Positions 9,031 through 18,184 of a stretch of DNA of 64,000 bases are shown piece after piece; within the stretch, counting starts at the first letter, position 1; each line of letters starts with the position of its first letter. A model generated the notes under the pieces. It had not been told where the DNA came from, ran no database searches, and worked only from the letters and a program-made list of their open reading frames with translations. The translations under genes and the position numbers were made by a program. This DNA is from Psychrobacter sp. P2G3. GTDB taxonomy: Bacteria; Pseudomonadota; Gammaproteobacteria; Pseudomonadales; Moraxellaceae. The DNA is taken from positions 62,001-126,000 of the forward strand of contig NZ_CP012529.1 in NCBI RefSeq assembly GCF_001593285.1. The letters run 5' to 3'.

Positions 9031-9639
9031 TTAGTCTTTGGTTGCCATAGTAATTGTATAAGTCTTACCTTGTTTAATTTTTTCGCTATTACCGAACACT
9101 TCAGTAAATGAGCGCTTCATAAACTGGCGCAAGCCATTAATCGTCACCACATAGAAACGCCCACCTTTACGCATGCGCGCATAGGCATCGAGGAAATATA
9201 GATAATGCTGCTCTTTTCCTACCTTGGCTGGCAAGTTGGACATCACAAGGCTAAAGTCTTTGTCTTTTGCCACATGATTAAAGCCGTTTGATAAATGTAC
9301 ATCAACATTTTTTAGACCATTTTTCTCACAGTTCAGACGCGCATATTCCACTGCCATAAAGTCTTTATCAATTAAAGTATGCAGACCATTCGGACATTCA
9401 CGCGCCGCTGTCATACCGAGCACGCCATAGCCACAGCCCAAATCTATCGAATCATCATCCGCTTGAAAATCAACGTAATCAAGCAGCATCAAACTGCCAT
9501 CATCTAGCTTTTGCGGTGAAAAAATGCCCCACGTGGTCGCAAAATCAAACGGCTTGCCCAGCACATCTTGGCGAAAATTAATATCTTCACGCCAATGTTG
9601 GGCGTTTTTCAATAGGTCAGCAGGGGGTCTATGGCTCAT
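9031..9639 (-). CDS. Class I SAM-dependent methyltransferase, RsmC-like
   Basis: 202 residues from ATG 9639. The motif I loop IDLGCGYGVLGMTAA near residue 75 binds SAM, and the family motif IV position reads VMSNLPAK. The arrangement (GIFSPQKLDDGS before motif I) is that of the C-terminal catalytic half of RsmC/RlmG-type rRNA guanine-N2 methyltransferases, in which that site is usually NPPFH. Here the second Pro-Phe is replaced, so the substrate is uncertain. A TTG at 9684 would add 15 residues; I prefer ATG 9639, preceded by GAG. It stands alone. Confidence 0.7.
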   Translation of the reverse strand: MSHRPPADLLKNAQHWREDINFRQDVLGKPFDFATTWGIFSPQKLDDGSLMLLDYVDFQADDDSIDLGCGYGVLGMTAARECPNGLHTLIDKDFMAVEYARLNCEKNGLKNVDVHLSNGFNHVAKDKDFSLVMSNLPAKVGKEQHYLYFLDAYARMRKGGRFYVVTINGLRQFMKRSFTEVFGNSEKIKQGKTYTITMATKD

Positions 9640-9844
9640 GGGATTCTCGGATATTAGATAAGTAAAAGGGGGTGCGCGGCCCAATCAGGCAGTGTGTACA
9701 TCATGACGCACTTTATTGAGGCTATTGTAACGAGAAAAGGGCAGGTTTGCAGCTAGGGATTAATTTAAAATTTATCATAGTTAAAGATAAGAGTGAGTAT
9801 TCTTGCTAAACTTAAATACGATTTGGCTAACTATAAAGTATTCT

Positions 9845-10295
9845 ATGGCAGACATTGTATTTACATCTAAAATTGATTTTTGGATTGGATTTGTGCTCTG
9901 GGGTGGTAGCTTTCTGATGATTGCCATTCCATTTTGGCAGTGGAAAAAAAGGTGAAAACGGTTCGTTAGCTAAAAGTATTTTTTTGGCATTTATTTTTCT
10001 ACCTTTTATAGCATTAATGCTTATGCCATTTTTTGGTACGAAATATACATTATCAGACGGTCAACTTCTTATAAATAATGGTTTTTCTACACAGCGTATT
10101 GAGCTTATAGACATTACTTATATTGCTCCAACTCGAAATATGAGTTCCGCGCCAGCCCTATCATTAGATAGACTTGAAGTAGGCTATAAAAACAAAAAAG
10201 TATTGATATCACCAAAAGACAAACTGCTATTTTACAAAGAAATAAAAGTGCGTAACCCTAATATAGTGATAGCACAATACAGTAGGCGTATTTAG
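9845..10295 (+). pseudogene. PH-domain (YdbT/bPH_6-like) membrane protein, frameshifted in an A7 run
   Basis: The first part reads from ATG 9845 (ADIVFTSKIDFWIGFVLWGG, one membrane helix) and stops at TGA 9953-9955. The homologous continuation is in the next frame after seven A residues at 9944-9950: a second membrane helix, then a small PH-like domain with ITYIAPTRNMSSAPALSLDR and KVLISPKDKL, the two signature segments of the bPH_6/DUF1200 group. With six As the frame would be continuous, giving about 149 residues. It may be a disrupted gene, a slippage-expressed gene or a sequencing error. The second half alone has a TTG start at 9921. Confidence 0.65.
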
Positions 10296-10297
10296 TT

Positions 10298-10366
10298 GAA
10301 CCGTGCGGATGATAGTCAGTATGCAGCCTCTACAATCTTGCCGTCGTTAACAAATCACTATTCCTA
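10298..10366 (-). pseudogene. Decayed copy of the xerD 3' end
   Basis: Aligns with the end of xerD at 10702-10795: CGGATGAT, then ATGCA, CAATCT, GTCG, and after an internal deletion of about 25 bases between two GTCG motifs, CGTT and ATCACTAT, in the same order and orientation. It corresponds to the codons for the last residues of XerD. Together with intact xerD it brackets the DUF3817 gene. Confidence 0.6.
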
Positions 10367-10405
10367 AAAGGTGTAAGCACCACCAATACCGAAAAATACT
10401 TAATC

Positions 10406-10621
10406 CTATTTTTTCAAACGCTTCTTTAATAAATGATCAAATATAAACGGACCAAACGGCAAAAATGAGCCAAGCATGCCTGCAGGCATTGCCCACAGTG
10501 GCATTTTTATTTTGCTAGCTGCAAACAAAAGCATTAGGATGTAGGCAATGAATAATGCCCCATATGCTATACCGATATATCTCACAGCCTCTGGGATATC
10601 GAACATGTATTTTAGTGGCAT
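10406..10621 (-). CDS. DUF3817 small membrane protein, 5' end apparently lost
   Basis: 71 residues from ATG 10621. The family hallmark IAMPLKYMFDIPEAVRYIG is present, followed by two further membrane helices and a basic tail. The homology clearly begins before this ATG: in the same frame the codons upstream (10622-10690) read KNLTIAGYLEGPSFLLLLG, the standard first helix of DUF3817, yet no ATG, GTG or TTG exists in that frame before the xerD stop at 10702. So either the protein starts internally and lacks its first helix, uses a non-standard start, or is a 5'-truncated pseudogene created at the xerD junction. Function of the family is unknown. Confidence 0.55.
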   Translation of the reverse strand: MPLKYMFDIPEAVRYIGIAYGALFIAYILMLLFAASKIKMPLWAMPAGMLGSFLPFGPFIFDHLLKKRLKK

Positions 10622-10701
10622 TGCGATACCGAGTAATAATAAAAAAGAAGGGCCTTCTAAATAACCCGCGATGGTGAGGTTTTTGAGTTTAGATTTCGAT
10701 T

Positions 10702-11640
10702 CTAACCTCTCGGATGATGCTCGGCATGCAATTTCTGCAATCTCGCTGTCGCCACATGAGTATAAATCTGTGTCGTTGATAGATCACTATGCCCCAATAA
10801 CAACTGCACGCTACGCAAGTCTGCCCCATTATTAAGTAGATGGGTAGCAAAGGCGTGACGAAGGGTATGCGGTGATAACTCTTTATCAATACTGGCGACC
10901 TTGGCGTACTTCTTTAATAAATACCAAAAATTCTGCCGCGTCATATAACCACCTTGCGCGGTCAAAAACACTGCTTGGCAATTCCCCGATTTCAAATGCG
11001 CAATCAAATCACCACGAGCATGCGTTAGATAATCCTCAAGCGCATCTGCCGCGTATTCACCTAATGGCACTAGACGTGTTTTATTACCTTTCCCCGTAAT
11101 TTGTAGCCAACCAGAATTGAGATTGACTTGTTCAAGCGACAGATTAATCAGCTCGCTGACACGCAGACCGCAGGCATAGAGCACTTCTAGCATGGCTTTA
11201 TCACGCAGTCCAAGCGCTGTGCTAGTGTCAGGCGCAGCAAGGAGATTATCGACATCCGCTTCGGCTAAATCTTTTGGTAATGGACGTCCAAGCTTTGGGC
11301 TTTTGATACGCTCGCAAGGATTATCTTCACGCAGATTGCTGGCAATCATCCAAAGGTAGAACTGCCGCAAGCTTGAGAGCATACGTGCTTGCGTGCGTGG
11401 GGTTTTGTCATCTTGAGTAAGTGTAGATAAGCAGTGCAGCACGTCATCCGCTTGCCATTTCGTCAGGGCAATAGGATTGGTGAGCTCGCAAGAGCGCAGG
11501 TCGCGGACATAAGCATTACGCGTACGTGTTGCAAGCCCACGAGCGAGCATGGCTTGTCGAAACTCAGTGATATAAGTAGGTTCGTCATCGACGGCTAGTG
11601 CTTTTGGTTGGCGCTGTTGTACGGCACGGTCGCGGCTCAT
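10702..11640 (-). CDS. xerD: Tyrosine recombinase XerD
   Basis: 312 residues. XerD acts with XerC at dif to resolve chromosome dimers. All catalytic residues are visible: Arg in YACGLRVSELINL, Lys in TGKGNKTRLVPL, His-x-x-Arg in LSPHTLRHAFATHLL, His in LLLGHSDLSTTQ and Tyr in QIYTHV. The SPHTLRHAFATH...HSDLSTTQIYTHV series and the HHPRG end are closer to XerD than XerC. The N-terminal SAM-like DNA-binding domain spans roughly residues 20-110. A decayed second copy of its 3' end lies at 10298. Confidence 0.92.
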   Translation of the reverse strand: MSRDRAVQQRQPKALAVDDEPTYITEFRQAMLARGLATRTRNAYVRDLRSCELTNPIALTKWQADDVLHCLSTLTQDDKTPRTQARMLSSLRQFYLWMIASNLREDNPCERIKSPKLGRPLPKDLAEADVDNLLAAPDTSTALGLRDKAMLEVLYACGLRVSELINLSLEQVNLNSGWLQITGKGNKTRLVPLGEYAADALEDYLTHARGDLIAHLKSGNCQAVFLTAQGGYMTRQNFWYLLKKYAKVASIDKELSPHTLRHAFATHLLNNGADLRSVQLLLGHSDLSTTQIYTHVATARLQKLHAEHHPRG

Positions 11641-11664
11641 AAGACGATATTCGACGGTTGAATA

Positions 11665-12930
11665 TTAAACACGCTGCAGGCACCATAACGAGGTGACTTC
11701 CGCACTTCGTGCTGCAAACAGTGGATCAGTATCATCTTGGCTGCGACCATGCTTAGGTTTGGTATCTAGACGGTATTTCACTGCTAATCCAGCATTGGCA
11801 AACCAGTCCAATAATTCTTCACGAGTGCGCAGCTGCAAATGTTCAGCCAAATCGGACAGTATTAACCAAATCTCTCCTTGCTCCGCTAAGTGCTGTTTTG
11901 CGCCCTGCAAAAACCCAAGCAGCATCGTGCTATTGGCATCATAGACGGCGTACTCAAGGGATGAGCTGGGCTTAGCGGGCAACCAAGGTGGATTACAAAC
12001 GATCAGATTGGCGAGAGGCGCATCAGTCGGATACAGGTCTGCTTGCTGCAACTGCACGTTAGCTAATTCTAATCGTGTAAAGTTCTCGCTGGCGCAAGCC
12101 AAAGCCCGTGGATTTAAGTCCGTCGCAACCACCTGTTTCACACCGCGCTGCGCTAAAATTATGGCTAGCAACCCAGTGCCAGTACCGATATCGTAGGCGA
12201 CATTATTTACAGTCGGCAGCGGCGCATCAAGTAATAGCTGTACATACTCGTGACGAGTGGGCGCAAAGACGCCATAATGCGGGTAAATCGACACACCTAA
12301 GCTTTCAATCGACACACCTTTTTCGCGCCACTGCGCTGCACCTAACGCCCCTTGCAGGTCACGAAACGACAGTACGCAGGATTCATCAGCCGCTTTATCT
12401 AACTGGCCAAAAGCTGCTGTACAAGCGGTACTGACATCAGGAGCGCGGCGTAAGTGGCTAACATAATCAGTATCCAGCTCTAATAGCAAACGGCTCAATA
12501 TGCGCGAGCGCTGGGCTTGAATTTGACGCTGCTGATGAAATAGGTTAGGTATGTCTTTGGGTGTCTCTGAGGATTCAGCTGCAGTTTTATTAGACTTAGC
12601 AGGTTTATTAGCTGCTTTCTTTATTTTGCGCTGCTCAGAGCGCTCATTGGTACGCTCGATACGCCGTTTGAGGGCTTGTAGCAATTGCTTTGCATTATGA
12701 AAGTCACCGCGCCACAGCAGTGATGTGCCTTCGCATGCTAAGCGATAAGCCTCATCCGCGGTCGTCTTATCATCGACTAATACAATACGTGCAGGCGGCA
12801 GATGATTGCTTTCAGATAACCAGCGGGCATGACGTAAGGTTTCGTTCTCAAACCACTGTACATACTGCTTTTGAGTTGCTAACACGCTATCTACCTTTAA
12901 TTTGTGAATGATATATTTCGTACAAAGCAA
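11665..12930 (-). CDS. Class I methyltransferase with NPPW motif
   Basis: 421 residues. The C-terminal part has the SAM-binding motif VAYDIGTGTGLLAIILA (about residue 245) and VCNPPWLPAKPSSSLEY, a catalytic NPPW as in amino (N)-methyltransferases such as PrmC or RlmF relatives. The N-terminal 200 residues are helical and contain a Lys/Ser/Glu-rich segment (about residues 98-130). I do not recognise a specific substrate. TTG 12930 is used as the start because AAGGAT sits 5 bases before it; GTG codon 16 is an alternative. It lies 24 bases upstream of xerD and may be co-transcribed with it. Confidence 0.7.
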   Translation of the reverse strand: MLCTKYIIHKLKVDSVLATQKQYVQWFENETLRHARWLSESNHLPPARIVLVDDKTTADEAYRLACEGTSLLWRGDFHNAKQLLQALKRRIERTNERSEQRKIKKAANKPAKSNKTAAESSETPKDIPNLFHQQRQIQAQRSRILSRLLLELDTDYVSHLRRAPDVSTACTAAFGQLDKAADESCVLSFRDLQGALGAAQWREKGVSIESLGVSIYPHYGVFAPTRHEYVQLLLDAPLPTVNNVAYDIGTGTGLLAIILAQRGVKQVVATDLNPRALACASENFTRLELANVQLQQADLYPTDAPLANLIVCNPPWLPAKPSSSLEYAVYDANSTMLLGFLQGAKQHLAEQGEIWLILSDLAEHLQLRTREELLDWFANAGLAVKYRLDTKPKHGRSQDDTDPLFAARSAEVTSLWCLQRV

Positions 12931-12991
12931 AGATATCCTTATGTTATTAATGCTCTTATGTTAGTAGTGCTATAGGTTCTATCGAACGTAT

Positions 12992-13318
12992 TCAAGCATC
13001 CTTTTTCTTAACTAAATAACGATAAAGCGTGGCGCTTATAGGCGCGTTATCATCGCCATCGACAGTTATTTCATCAGGATCGACGTTTAAGCTCACATTT
13101 TCAGCAAGCGTCTCTTGATGCACAAGCGTATGTCCCAAATGACGGCAAAAATTAGGAATGTCGCGAGTCGTCGCTGGGTCAGTGGCGAGTATTTCAATGA
13201 CTTCACCAGCATCCGCTTTACGAATGGTTCGATGTAGCATCATTACTGGCTCAGGGCAGATTAACCCTTGGGTATCCAGATGATGATTAATAGCGGTGTT
13301 AGATATTGAAGTAGTCAT
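12992..13318 (-). CDS. tusA: TusA-family sulfurtransferase
   Basis: 108 residues. The N-terminal LDTQGLICPEPVMMLHRTI carries the CPxP motif with the persulfide-accepting cysteine. TusA relays sulfur from IscS towards TusBCD/MnmA for 2-thiouridine in tRNA and towards molybdenum cofactor. The following DPATTRDIPNFCRHLGH segment is the family's second conserved block. It is about 25 residues longer than E. coli TusA (81), mostly as a C-terminal tail. Confidence 0.85.
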   Translation of the reverse strand: MTTSISNTAINHHLDTQGLICPEPVMMLHRTIRKADAGEVIEILATDPATTRDIPNFCRHLGHTLVHQETLAENVSLNVDPDEITVDGDDNAPISATLYRYLVKKKDA

Positions 13319-13347
13319 AGTCGTTGTATTACAAATGAGTAGTGAAT

Positions 13348-13899
13348 TTAGGGATTGCTATCGATTGAAGATTCTTTAGGAGCTTGTTGCAATGCTTCAG
13401 CAGTGGCAGGTTCGTTAGTCAGATCCTCTTCAGCTTCTGTTTCGGCTTCTAAAAAACTAAAAAAGCGCTTAAAGTTAGCTCTGAATAAAAACGCCACGCC
13501 TAGCCATGAGGCCAGTCCCAACCATGCGGTATCGGCAAATAATAATCCACCAACCAGTATGATGGTGGATACTCCAATACTTAGCGCAATCATCGAAGGT
13601 TGGCTCAACCGATAGCGATAGATGACGAGACCATCATAAATAGTGATGGGGATGGTCAGGGCTATCAGCGCATAGGGTAGATTAAAAAACAACCGATAGA
13701 GTAGTTGATTGTCATGGAACGCTTTGATACTGGCAATAGTGCCAAAGACCATAAAAGCGATGATAGCGGCATAGATTAGATAGATCGCTATCTGGTTTGC
13801 GCGCTGTGCACCTTTAATACGTGCGATAGCGAGCGGGGCAAAGCCATGTTGCGTGGATTGGTCTGAGACAATGGGCATAATAATCAGGCATTTATCCAT
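13348..13899 (-). CDS. Predicted four-helix inner-membrane protein
   Basis: 183 residues with no function recognised. Four hydrophobic segments (about residues 38-60, 72-90, 105-122 and 124-142) are followed by an acidic cytoplasmic tail rich in Glu and Ala (residues 155-183). The N-terminus before the first helix contains Ala/Arg/Lys residues consistent with an inside location. It lies between tusA and ruvX with about 30- and 70-base gaps. The start is uncertain: neither ATG 13899 nor ATG 13878 has a good ribosome binding site. Confidence 0.6.
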   Translation of the reverse strand: MDKCLIIMPIVSDQSTQHGFAPLAIARIKGAQRANQIAIYLIYAAIIAFMVFGTIASIKAFHDNQLLYRLFFNLPYALIALTIPITIYDGLVIYRYRLSQPSMIALSIGVSTIILVGGLLFADTAWLGLASWLGVAFLFRANFKRFFSFLEAETEAEEDLTNEPATAEALQQAPKESSIDSNP

Positions 13900-13969
13900 G
13901 TAGAGTGACGATATGTCAGAAATTAGCGGTATTTAAACAGAAAAATTGTCGCTTACTTAGTCCGCTTAA

Positions 13970-14491
13970 TTAATCAGCTTTGATGGCGTCGATGGCGATA
14001 CTGCTACTAGGATCAGCAAAATAAGTCGACATCAGGATACAGGCAGAAATATCATCGATTGGGTCGCGCTCATGCTTAATCCAACCATTCTCCCACGCAA
14101 TTTCTCGCGCTGCGACTGAAGTCAGGCGCTCGTCACAAAGGGTCACTACCACTGGTAGATGCTGCTCCATAATTCTATGCGCTAGGCGACGAGAAAATTT
14201 ATGCGCACGCTTTGACAGCATCGAGCTGCTCCCATCCATGTTAAGTGGTAACCCGACCACAACCTTTGCCACGCCCCACACCTTGATAATGCCTAACAAA
14301 TTATCCCAATCTGGCTGACCATTATCCATCGCCAAAATATCGAACGCACGTGCAGTTTCGGTAATCGTATTGCCCAGCGCCATGCCCATCTTTTTAACCC
14401 CATAATCTAAAGCTAAGATAAGATGCGGCTTAATGGCTGGTTCGGCGACAGTAGTGTCGGTCGCTTCAAGGGTAGTATCAGGATCTACCAT
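13970..14491 (-). CDS. ruvX: YqgF/RuvX, pre-16S rRNA nuclease (RNase H fold)
   Basis: 173 residues. YqgF family: LILALDYGVKKMGMALGN with the first catalytic Asp (about residue 30), KVVVGLPLNMDGSSS in the middle, VVTLCDERLTSVAA with the Glu, and DDISACILMSTYF with the final Asp. The E. coli protein processes the 5' end of 16S rRNA and was also proposed as a Holliday junction resolvase. There is a 20-residue non-conserved N-terminal extension. It follows yqgE, the conserved yqgE-yqgF pair. Confidence 0.9.
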   Translation of the reverse strand: MVDPDTTLEATDTTVAEPAIKPHLILALDYGVKKMGMALGNTITETARAFDILAMDNGQPDWDNLLGIIKVWGVAKVVVGLPLNMDGSSSMLSKRAHKFSRRLAHRIMEQHLPVVVTLCDERLTSVAAREIAWENGWIKHERDPIDDISACILMSTYFADPSSSIAIDAIKAD

Positions 14492-14583
14492 AATTATGCG
14501 TACTTCCTATTTCTATTAAGCTCAACTCGTTTAGTTTAACTGCTTTAACTTAGATGTTACTTTTGGCTGTCATAGCAAATATG

Positions 14584-15147
14584 CTATGCATGACCGATAT
14601 CGCTACTGAGATAATCAAAGTTAACCCCGATTTTTTCAGCGGCAAGCTGCCAACGTTCTTCAAAAGGCGTATCAAACAATAAAGTTAAATCAGCAGGACA
14701 TACTAGCCAATCGCCGCTTTCAAGCTCACGATCGAGTTGTTTTTTGCCCCAGCTGGCGTGGCCTAGGCATAGCTGGTAGTGCCCAACGCCTTGACCTGCG
14801 GCGATACGTTGCAAAATATCTTGGCTAGTAGTGATGCAGACATTTTCTGAGATAGCAAAAGAGGATGCCCATTCTGGCTGACCGGTATGCAGCACAAAGC
14901 CTACTTCAGGATACATCGGACCGCCTTCTAACGCCAAATCCTCCATAACCTGAGGATTAGTGACATCGATATCTAAATCTTCTAATAGCTTACCCACATG
15001 CGCTTGCTCGAGTGGACGATTCACCATTAAACCTAACGCACCTTGTTTATCATGGCGACAGATATAGATTAGCGCCTTCTCAAACCGTGGGTCTGATAGA
15101 TCAGGCGCTGCAATTAAGAAGTGATGGGTCAAGTTAGCTTTGGACAT
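14584..15147 (-). CDS. yqgE: YqgE/AlgH family protein
   Basis: 187 residues from ATG 15147, a position that gives the family-standard start ([19 protein letters not shown]). Further conserved segments are [33 protein letters not shown] and [15 protein letters not shown]. The biochemical role is unresolved; in Pseudomonas AlgH was linked to alginate regulation. An in-frame GTG at 15180 would add 11 residues. Neither start has a clear ribosome binding site. It precedes ruvX by about 90 bases on the same strand. Confidence 0.88.
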   Translation of the reverse strand: MSKANLTHHFLIAAPDLSDPRFEKALIYICRHDKQGALGLMVNRPLEQAHVGKLLEDLDIDVTNPQVMEDLALEGGPMYPEVGFVLHTGQPEWASSFAISENVCITTSQDILQRIAAGQGVGHYQLCLGHASWGKKQLDRELESGDWLVCPADLTLLFDTPFEERWQLAAEKIGVNFDYLSSDIGHA

Positions 15148-15273
15148 AGAGGCAAACGCAACATAAAAAAGATTAGACACTACTATATGGCGATACTAAA
15201 TAGAAAAGCAATATAGAAAATAAACAGAAGCAAAAAACAACAGACTTGAGATGAGGATTAATTTTCTATTACC

Positions 15274-15303
15274 AACGTATTTATCAACAACGTATTTATT
15301 AAC
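15274..15303. repeat. 15-bp tandem duplication downstream of recN
   Basis: Two copies of AACGTATTTATYAAC, one mismatch between them, in the AT-rich gap between recN and yqgE. Confidence 0.6.
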
Positions 15304-15312
15304 AATGTTTTT

Positions 15313-16992
15313 CTATTTTACATCGGTTAATAAACTACGTGCGTGCTCACGAGTGACATCAGTGATGTTCACACCGCCTGACATACGCGCCAGCTCATTT
15401 ACCTGTGCATCTTTGGTCAAGATAATCAGCTCGCTTTGTGTCTGCTCATGATGATGCTTCTGTACTAGAATATGCTGATGCGCTTGAGCGGCGACTTGTG
15501 CTTGATGCGTAATCGCTAGTAGTTGCTGCGTTTGCCCAAGTGTACGTAGTAATTCACCGACTACTTGCGCAGTACCGCCACTAATACCGACATCAACCTC
15601 ATCGAAGACCAGCATAGGCTTAGCAGCATTGTTATCAGCATTGGTTACTTGCAAGACTTGCATAACCAACGCCATACGCGACAATTCACCACCCGAGGCA
15701 ATTTTATGTAGCGGCTGCATCGGCATACCAACGTTGGCACTGAATAACAGGTCGATGTCATAACAGCCTTGCGCATTATAATGATTAGGATCTGCCTTTT
15801 TGGTAAAGACAAATTCACAGCGCGCATTAGGCAGGGCAAGAGGCTGTAATTGCTTGATAAGTTGTTTACTTACAACTGGCGCCGCTTTCGAGCGTTCTTT
15901 ATTTAATTGCGTAGCTAGCGCTAAATAGTCTTGCCATGCTTGCTCAATTTGCGCCGCCATTGCATCACTGCTTGGCTCATTTTCTAATTGCTCTAACTGC
16001 GCTTCCCACATTTTAGCTTCAGCGATTAAGTCGCTAGCTGGCAAGCTATGTTTGCGTGATAAGCGATGCCCTAGACTGATAAGGCTATCTAACGCTTGCA
16101 AGCGCTCAGGATCAGGTAATTGCTGTTCAGCATAATCTGAAAGCATAGCAGTCACCTCAGTGATCTGCTGTTGTGCTAGATGTAGCTGCTCAGAGGCTTG
16201 CTCAAAAGTTTGGCTGACGCTCATTTGGTTATCACACAGTTTAATCGCTTGACCTAGCAAGGTCATGACGTCTGGCTCATCAGTGTCATTATCAAGCAGG
16301 TGCAGACCGTGACTTGCCTCCGTCATCAAAGCTTCTATATTAGAAAGCTCTTCGTGCTCGGCTTCGACATCCGCATAATCGACGGCTAACAATGGTGCAA
16401 TATCTGCTAGTTGGCTTTGCAAGAGCTGGATACGGTCTTGGCGCTGAGCTTCACGACTAGCAATCTCGTCCGCTTGGCGTTTTAGTCGTTGATACTGTTG
16501 GTAGCTACTAGCGGTTTGTGTTGCAAGTGGTGTAATTTGCGCCATCTCATCAAGCCATTGCACCACAAACTGCGGCTTTAGCAGCGCTTGTTGGGCATGT
16601 TGGCTATGGATATTGACGAGTAGTGCACCTAAACTTTTCAATTCTGCTAAGCTCACGGGCGTACCATTCAGCCATGCTTTTGAACGCCCACTATTGCTAA
16701 GTTGGCGTCGAATCAAGATTTCCGGCTCATCCAACGAGCGCTCATTTTGAATAAACCAATCGGCTATAATAGTGTTACTTGTCACATCAAACTGAGCATA
16801 TATATCGGCATGAGCAGCACCATGTCTAACCATTGCGCTATCTGCTCGCTCACCTATACAAAGTGATAATGCATCAAGGAGTAACGACTTGCCGGCCCCT
16901 GTCTCACCGGTAATGACATTAAAGCCTTCAGCAACGCTTAGCTCATGTTCAGCAATCAGCGCAAACTGATATAAGGTTAACGATAAAAGCAT
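15313..16992 (-). CDS. recN: DNA repair protein RecN (SMC-like)
   Basis: 559 residues, about the same length as E. coli RecN (553). Walker A is VITGETGAGKSLLLDALSL (about residue 28), followed by two long coiled-coil arms rich in Gln, Leu and Glu (about residues 150-370), then the ABC signature ASGGELSRMALVMQVLQ and Walker B MLVFDEVDVGISGGTAQ. RecN helps bring broken DNA ends together during RecA-dependent double-strand break repair. I could not assign a LexA site upstream; the 647-base region before it is large. Confidence 0.95.
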   Translation of the reverse strand: MLLSLTLYQFALIAEHELSVAEGFNVITGETGAGKSLLLDALSLCIGERADSAMVRHGAAHADIYAQFDVTSNTIIADWFIQNERSLDEPEILIRRQLSNSGRSKAWLNGTPVSLAELKSLGALLVNIHSQHAQQALLKPQFVVQWLDEMAQITPLATQTASSYQQYQRLKRQADEIASREAQRQDRIQLLQSQLADIAPLLAVDYADVEAEHEELSNIEALMTEASHGLHLLDNDTDEPDVMTLLGQAIKLCDNQMSVSQTFEQASEQLHLAQQQITEVTAMLSDYAEQQLPDPERLQALDSLISLGHRLSRKHSLPASDLIAEAKMWEAQLEQLENEPSSDAMAAQIEQAWQDYLALATQLNKERSKAAPVVSKQLIKQLQPLALPNARCEFVFTKKADPNHYNAQGCYDIDLLFSANVGMPMQPLHKIASGGELSRMALVMQVLQVTNADNNAAKPMLVFDEVDVGISGGTAQVVGELLRTLGQTQQLLAITHQAQVAAQAHQHILVQKHHHEQTQSELIILTKDAQVNELARMSGGVNITDVTREHARSLLTDVK

Positions 16993-17639
16993 TAAAGTCT
17001 CTCATGGTGGACAACTAACATTGAATAAGATCTTATAGTTAGGATCTTAATTAGGGTCAAACAGTCAGATGATATATGGTGACAACATAATTTAAATACA
17101 AATTTTTGTAGCTATTATTCGTATAAAGTCACATAAATTTTTTGGAAATTATCATCAATAATCTCAGTTAGACTAACTATAAGGCTTATGAAAAGCAACT
17201 GTGTTTAGTGCGTTATTTTGAATTAATTACATGCTTGTTTTACAACACTAAAACTTATCAATTGATATCAATATCGGTATACATAGCAGTGGTTTAAGAG
17301 TAATGGTATAAAGTTAGTTTAAATCATGAACGATATTTTCAGCAATGCTGTAACAAACTTTTTAGATATAATGTGGTAGCATAAACTCACTTAATCATAA
17401 ACTTCTGCCACAGTATATACACATATTATCGTTAGGGATTTTGAGTGAATAGACACGGAAACGTTGAAGGATAAGGGTTTAGGTTATTGAACCAATAACA
17501 TAATATGTTTATTTAAAAAATAACTATGTTAAAAGCAGCTGTTTTAAAATAAGCTGTGTTAGAGATGAAGGTTTAAACTGTAATGTCATAAGACACTTAT
17601 TTTTTAGTTTAGCAATAATTATTTGATAAGGAAGCCACT
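16993..17639. other. Long intergenic region between divergent recN and ppnP
   Basis: 647 bases, AT-rich. It must contain both promoters. I found no long open frame, tRNA, clear terminator or repeat in it. Confidence 0.5.
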
Positions 17640-17975
17640 ATGTCAGCGGCACAATATACTAACGTAACGGTCAATGCTCAAGCTACAGTATCATATGATG
17701 GGCGTTGTTCAAGCCATACCATTATGTTTGAAGATGGTCGCCACAAAACATTGGGTGTCATTTTACCCTGTGATAATACTGTTGAGCGATACCATTTCAG
17801 CACCAATACTTCTGAGCGTATTGAGATTACCAGCGGCGAATGTGAAGTCAAAATTAATGGTGATGAAGAATTCAGCTATTATCGTGCTGGTCAATCATTT
17901 GTGGTTGAAGGCAATAGCAGTTTTAACCTGCGTACCGAAGAAATTGTACAATACGTCTGTCATCTAGAAGGTTAG
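17640..17975 (+). CDS. ppnP: Pyrimidine/purine nucleoside phosphorylase PpnP
   Basis: 111 residues, cupin-like PpnP (formerly DUF1255/YaiE). It phosphorolyses several nucleosides to the base and ribose-1-phosphate. Conserved parts are KTLGVILPC, the ITSGECEVKINGDEE strand pair, and YYRAGQSFVVEGNSSFNL followed by YVCHLEG, matching the YEAGSVFNVPGHSEFHL...YLCRY end of the E. coli protein. AAGGAAG lies 8 bases before ATG 17640. Monocistronic, with a terminator at 18016. Confidence 0.9.
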   Translation: MSAAQYTNVTVNAQATVSYDGRCSSHTIMFEDGRHKTLGVILPCDNTVERYHFSTNTSERIEITSGECEVKINGDEEFSYYRAGQSFVVEGNSSFNLRTEEIVQYVCHLEG

Positions 17976-18015
17976 TATTAAAGAGACAGTTAATTGTAAA
18001 GTGACACATACATAA

Positions 18016-18060
18016 GGTTATAACCAAGGTAGCACCATCACTTTGGTTATAATCTTTTTA
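18016..18060 (+). terminator. Rho-independent terminator after ppnP
   Basis: Stem TTATAACCAA / TTGGTTATAA with a 15-base loop, followed by a T-rich run. Confidence 0.8.
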
Positions 18061-18184
18061 TTTTAACAGCGACAACAATCTATATTTACCCTTATACTCA
18101 TGTTTGATAAGTTATCTATAGATATCGTAATATTCCAACTCGTATCGTACTAAGCGATATTCACTTTTTATCAGTAGGCCTATT

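Noticed and set aside
10689..10889. 66-residue protein opposite the frame of xerD
   Set aside because: Shadow of xerD in another frame of the same strand; no family pattern or ribosome binding site.
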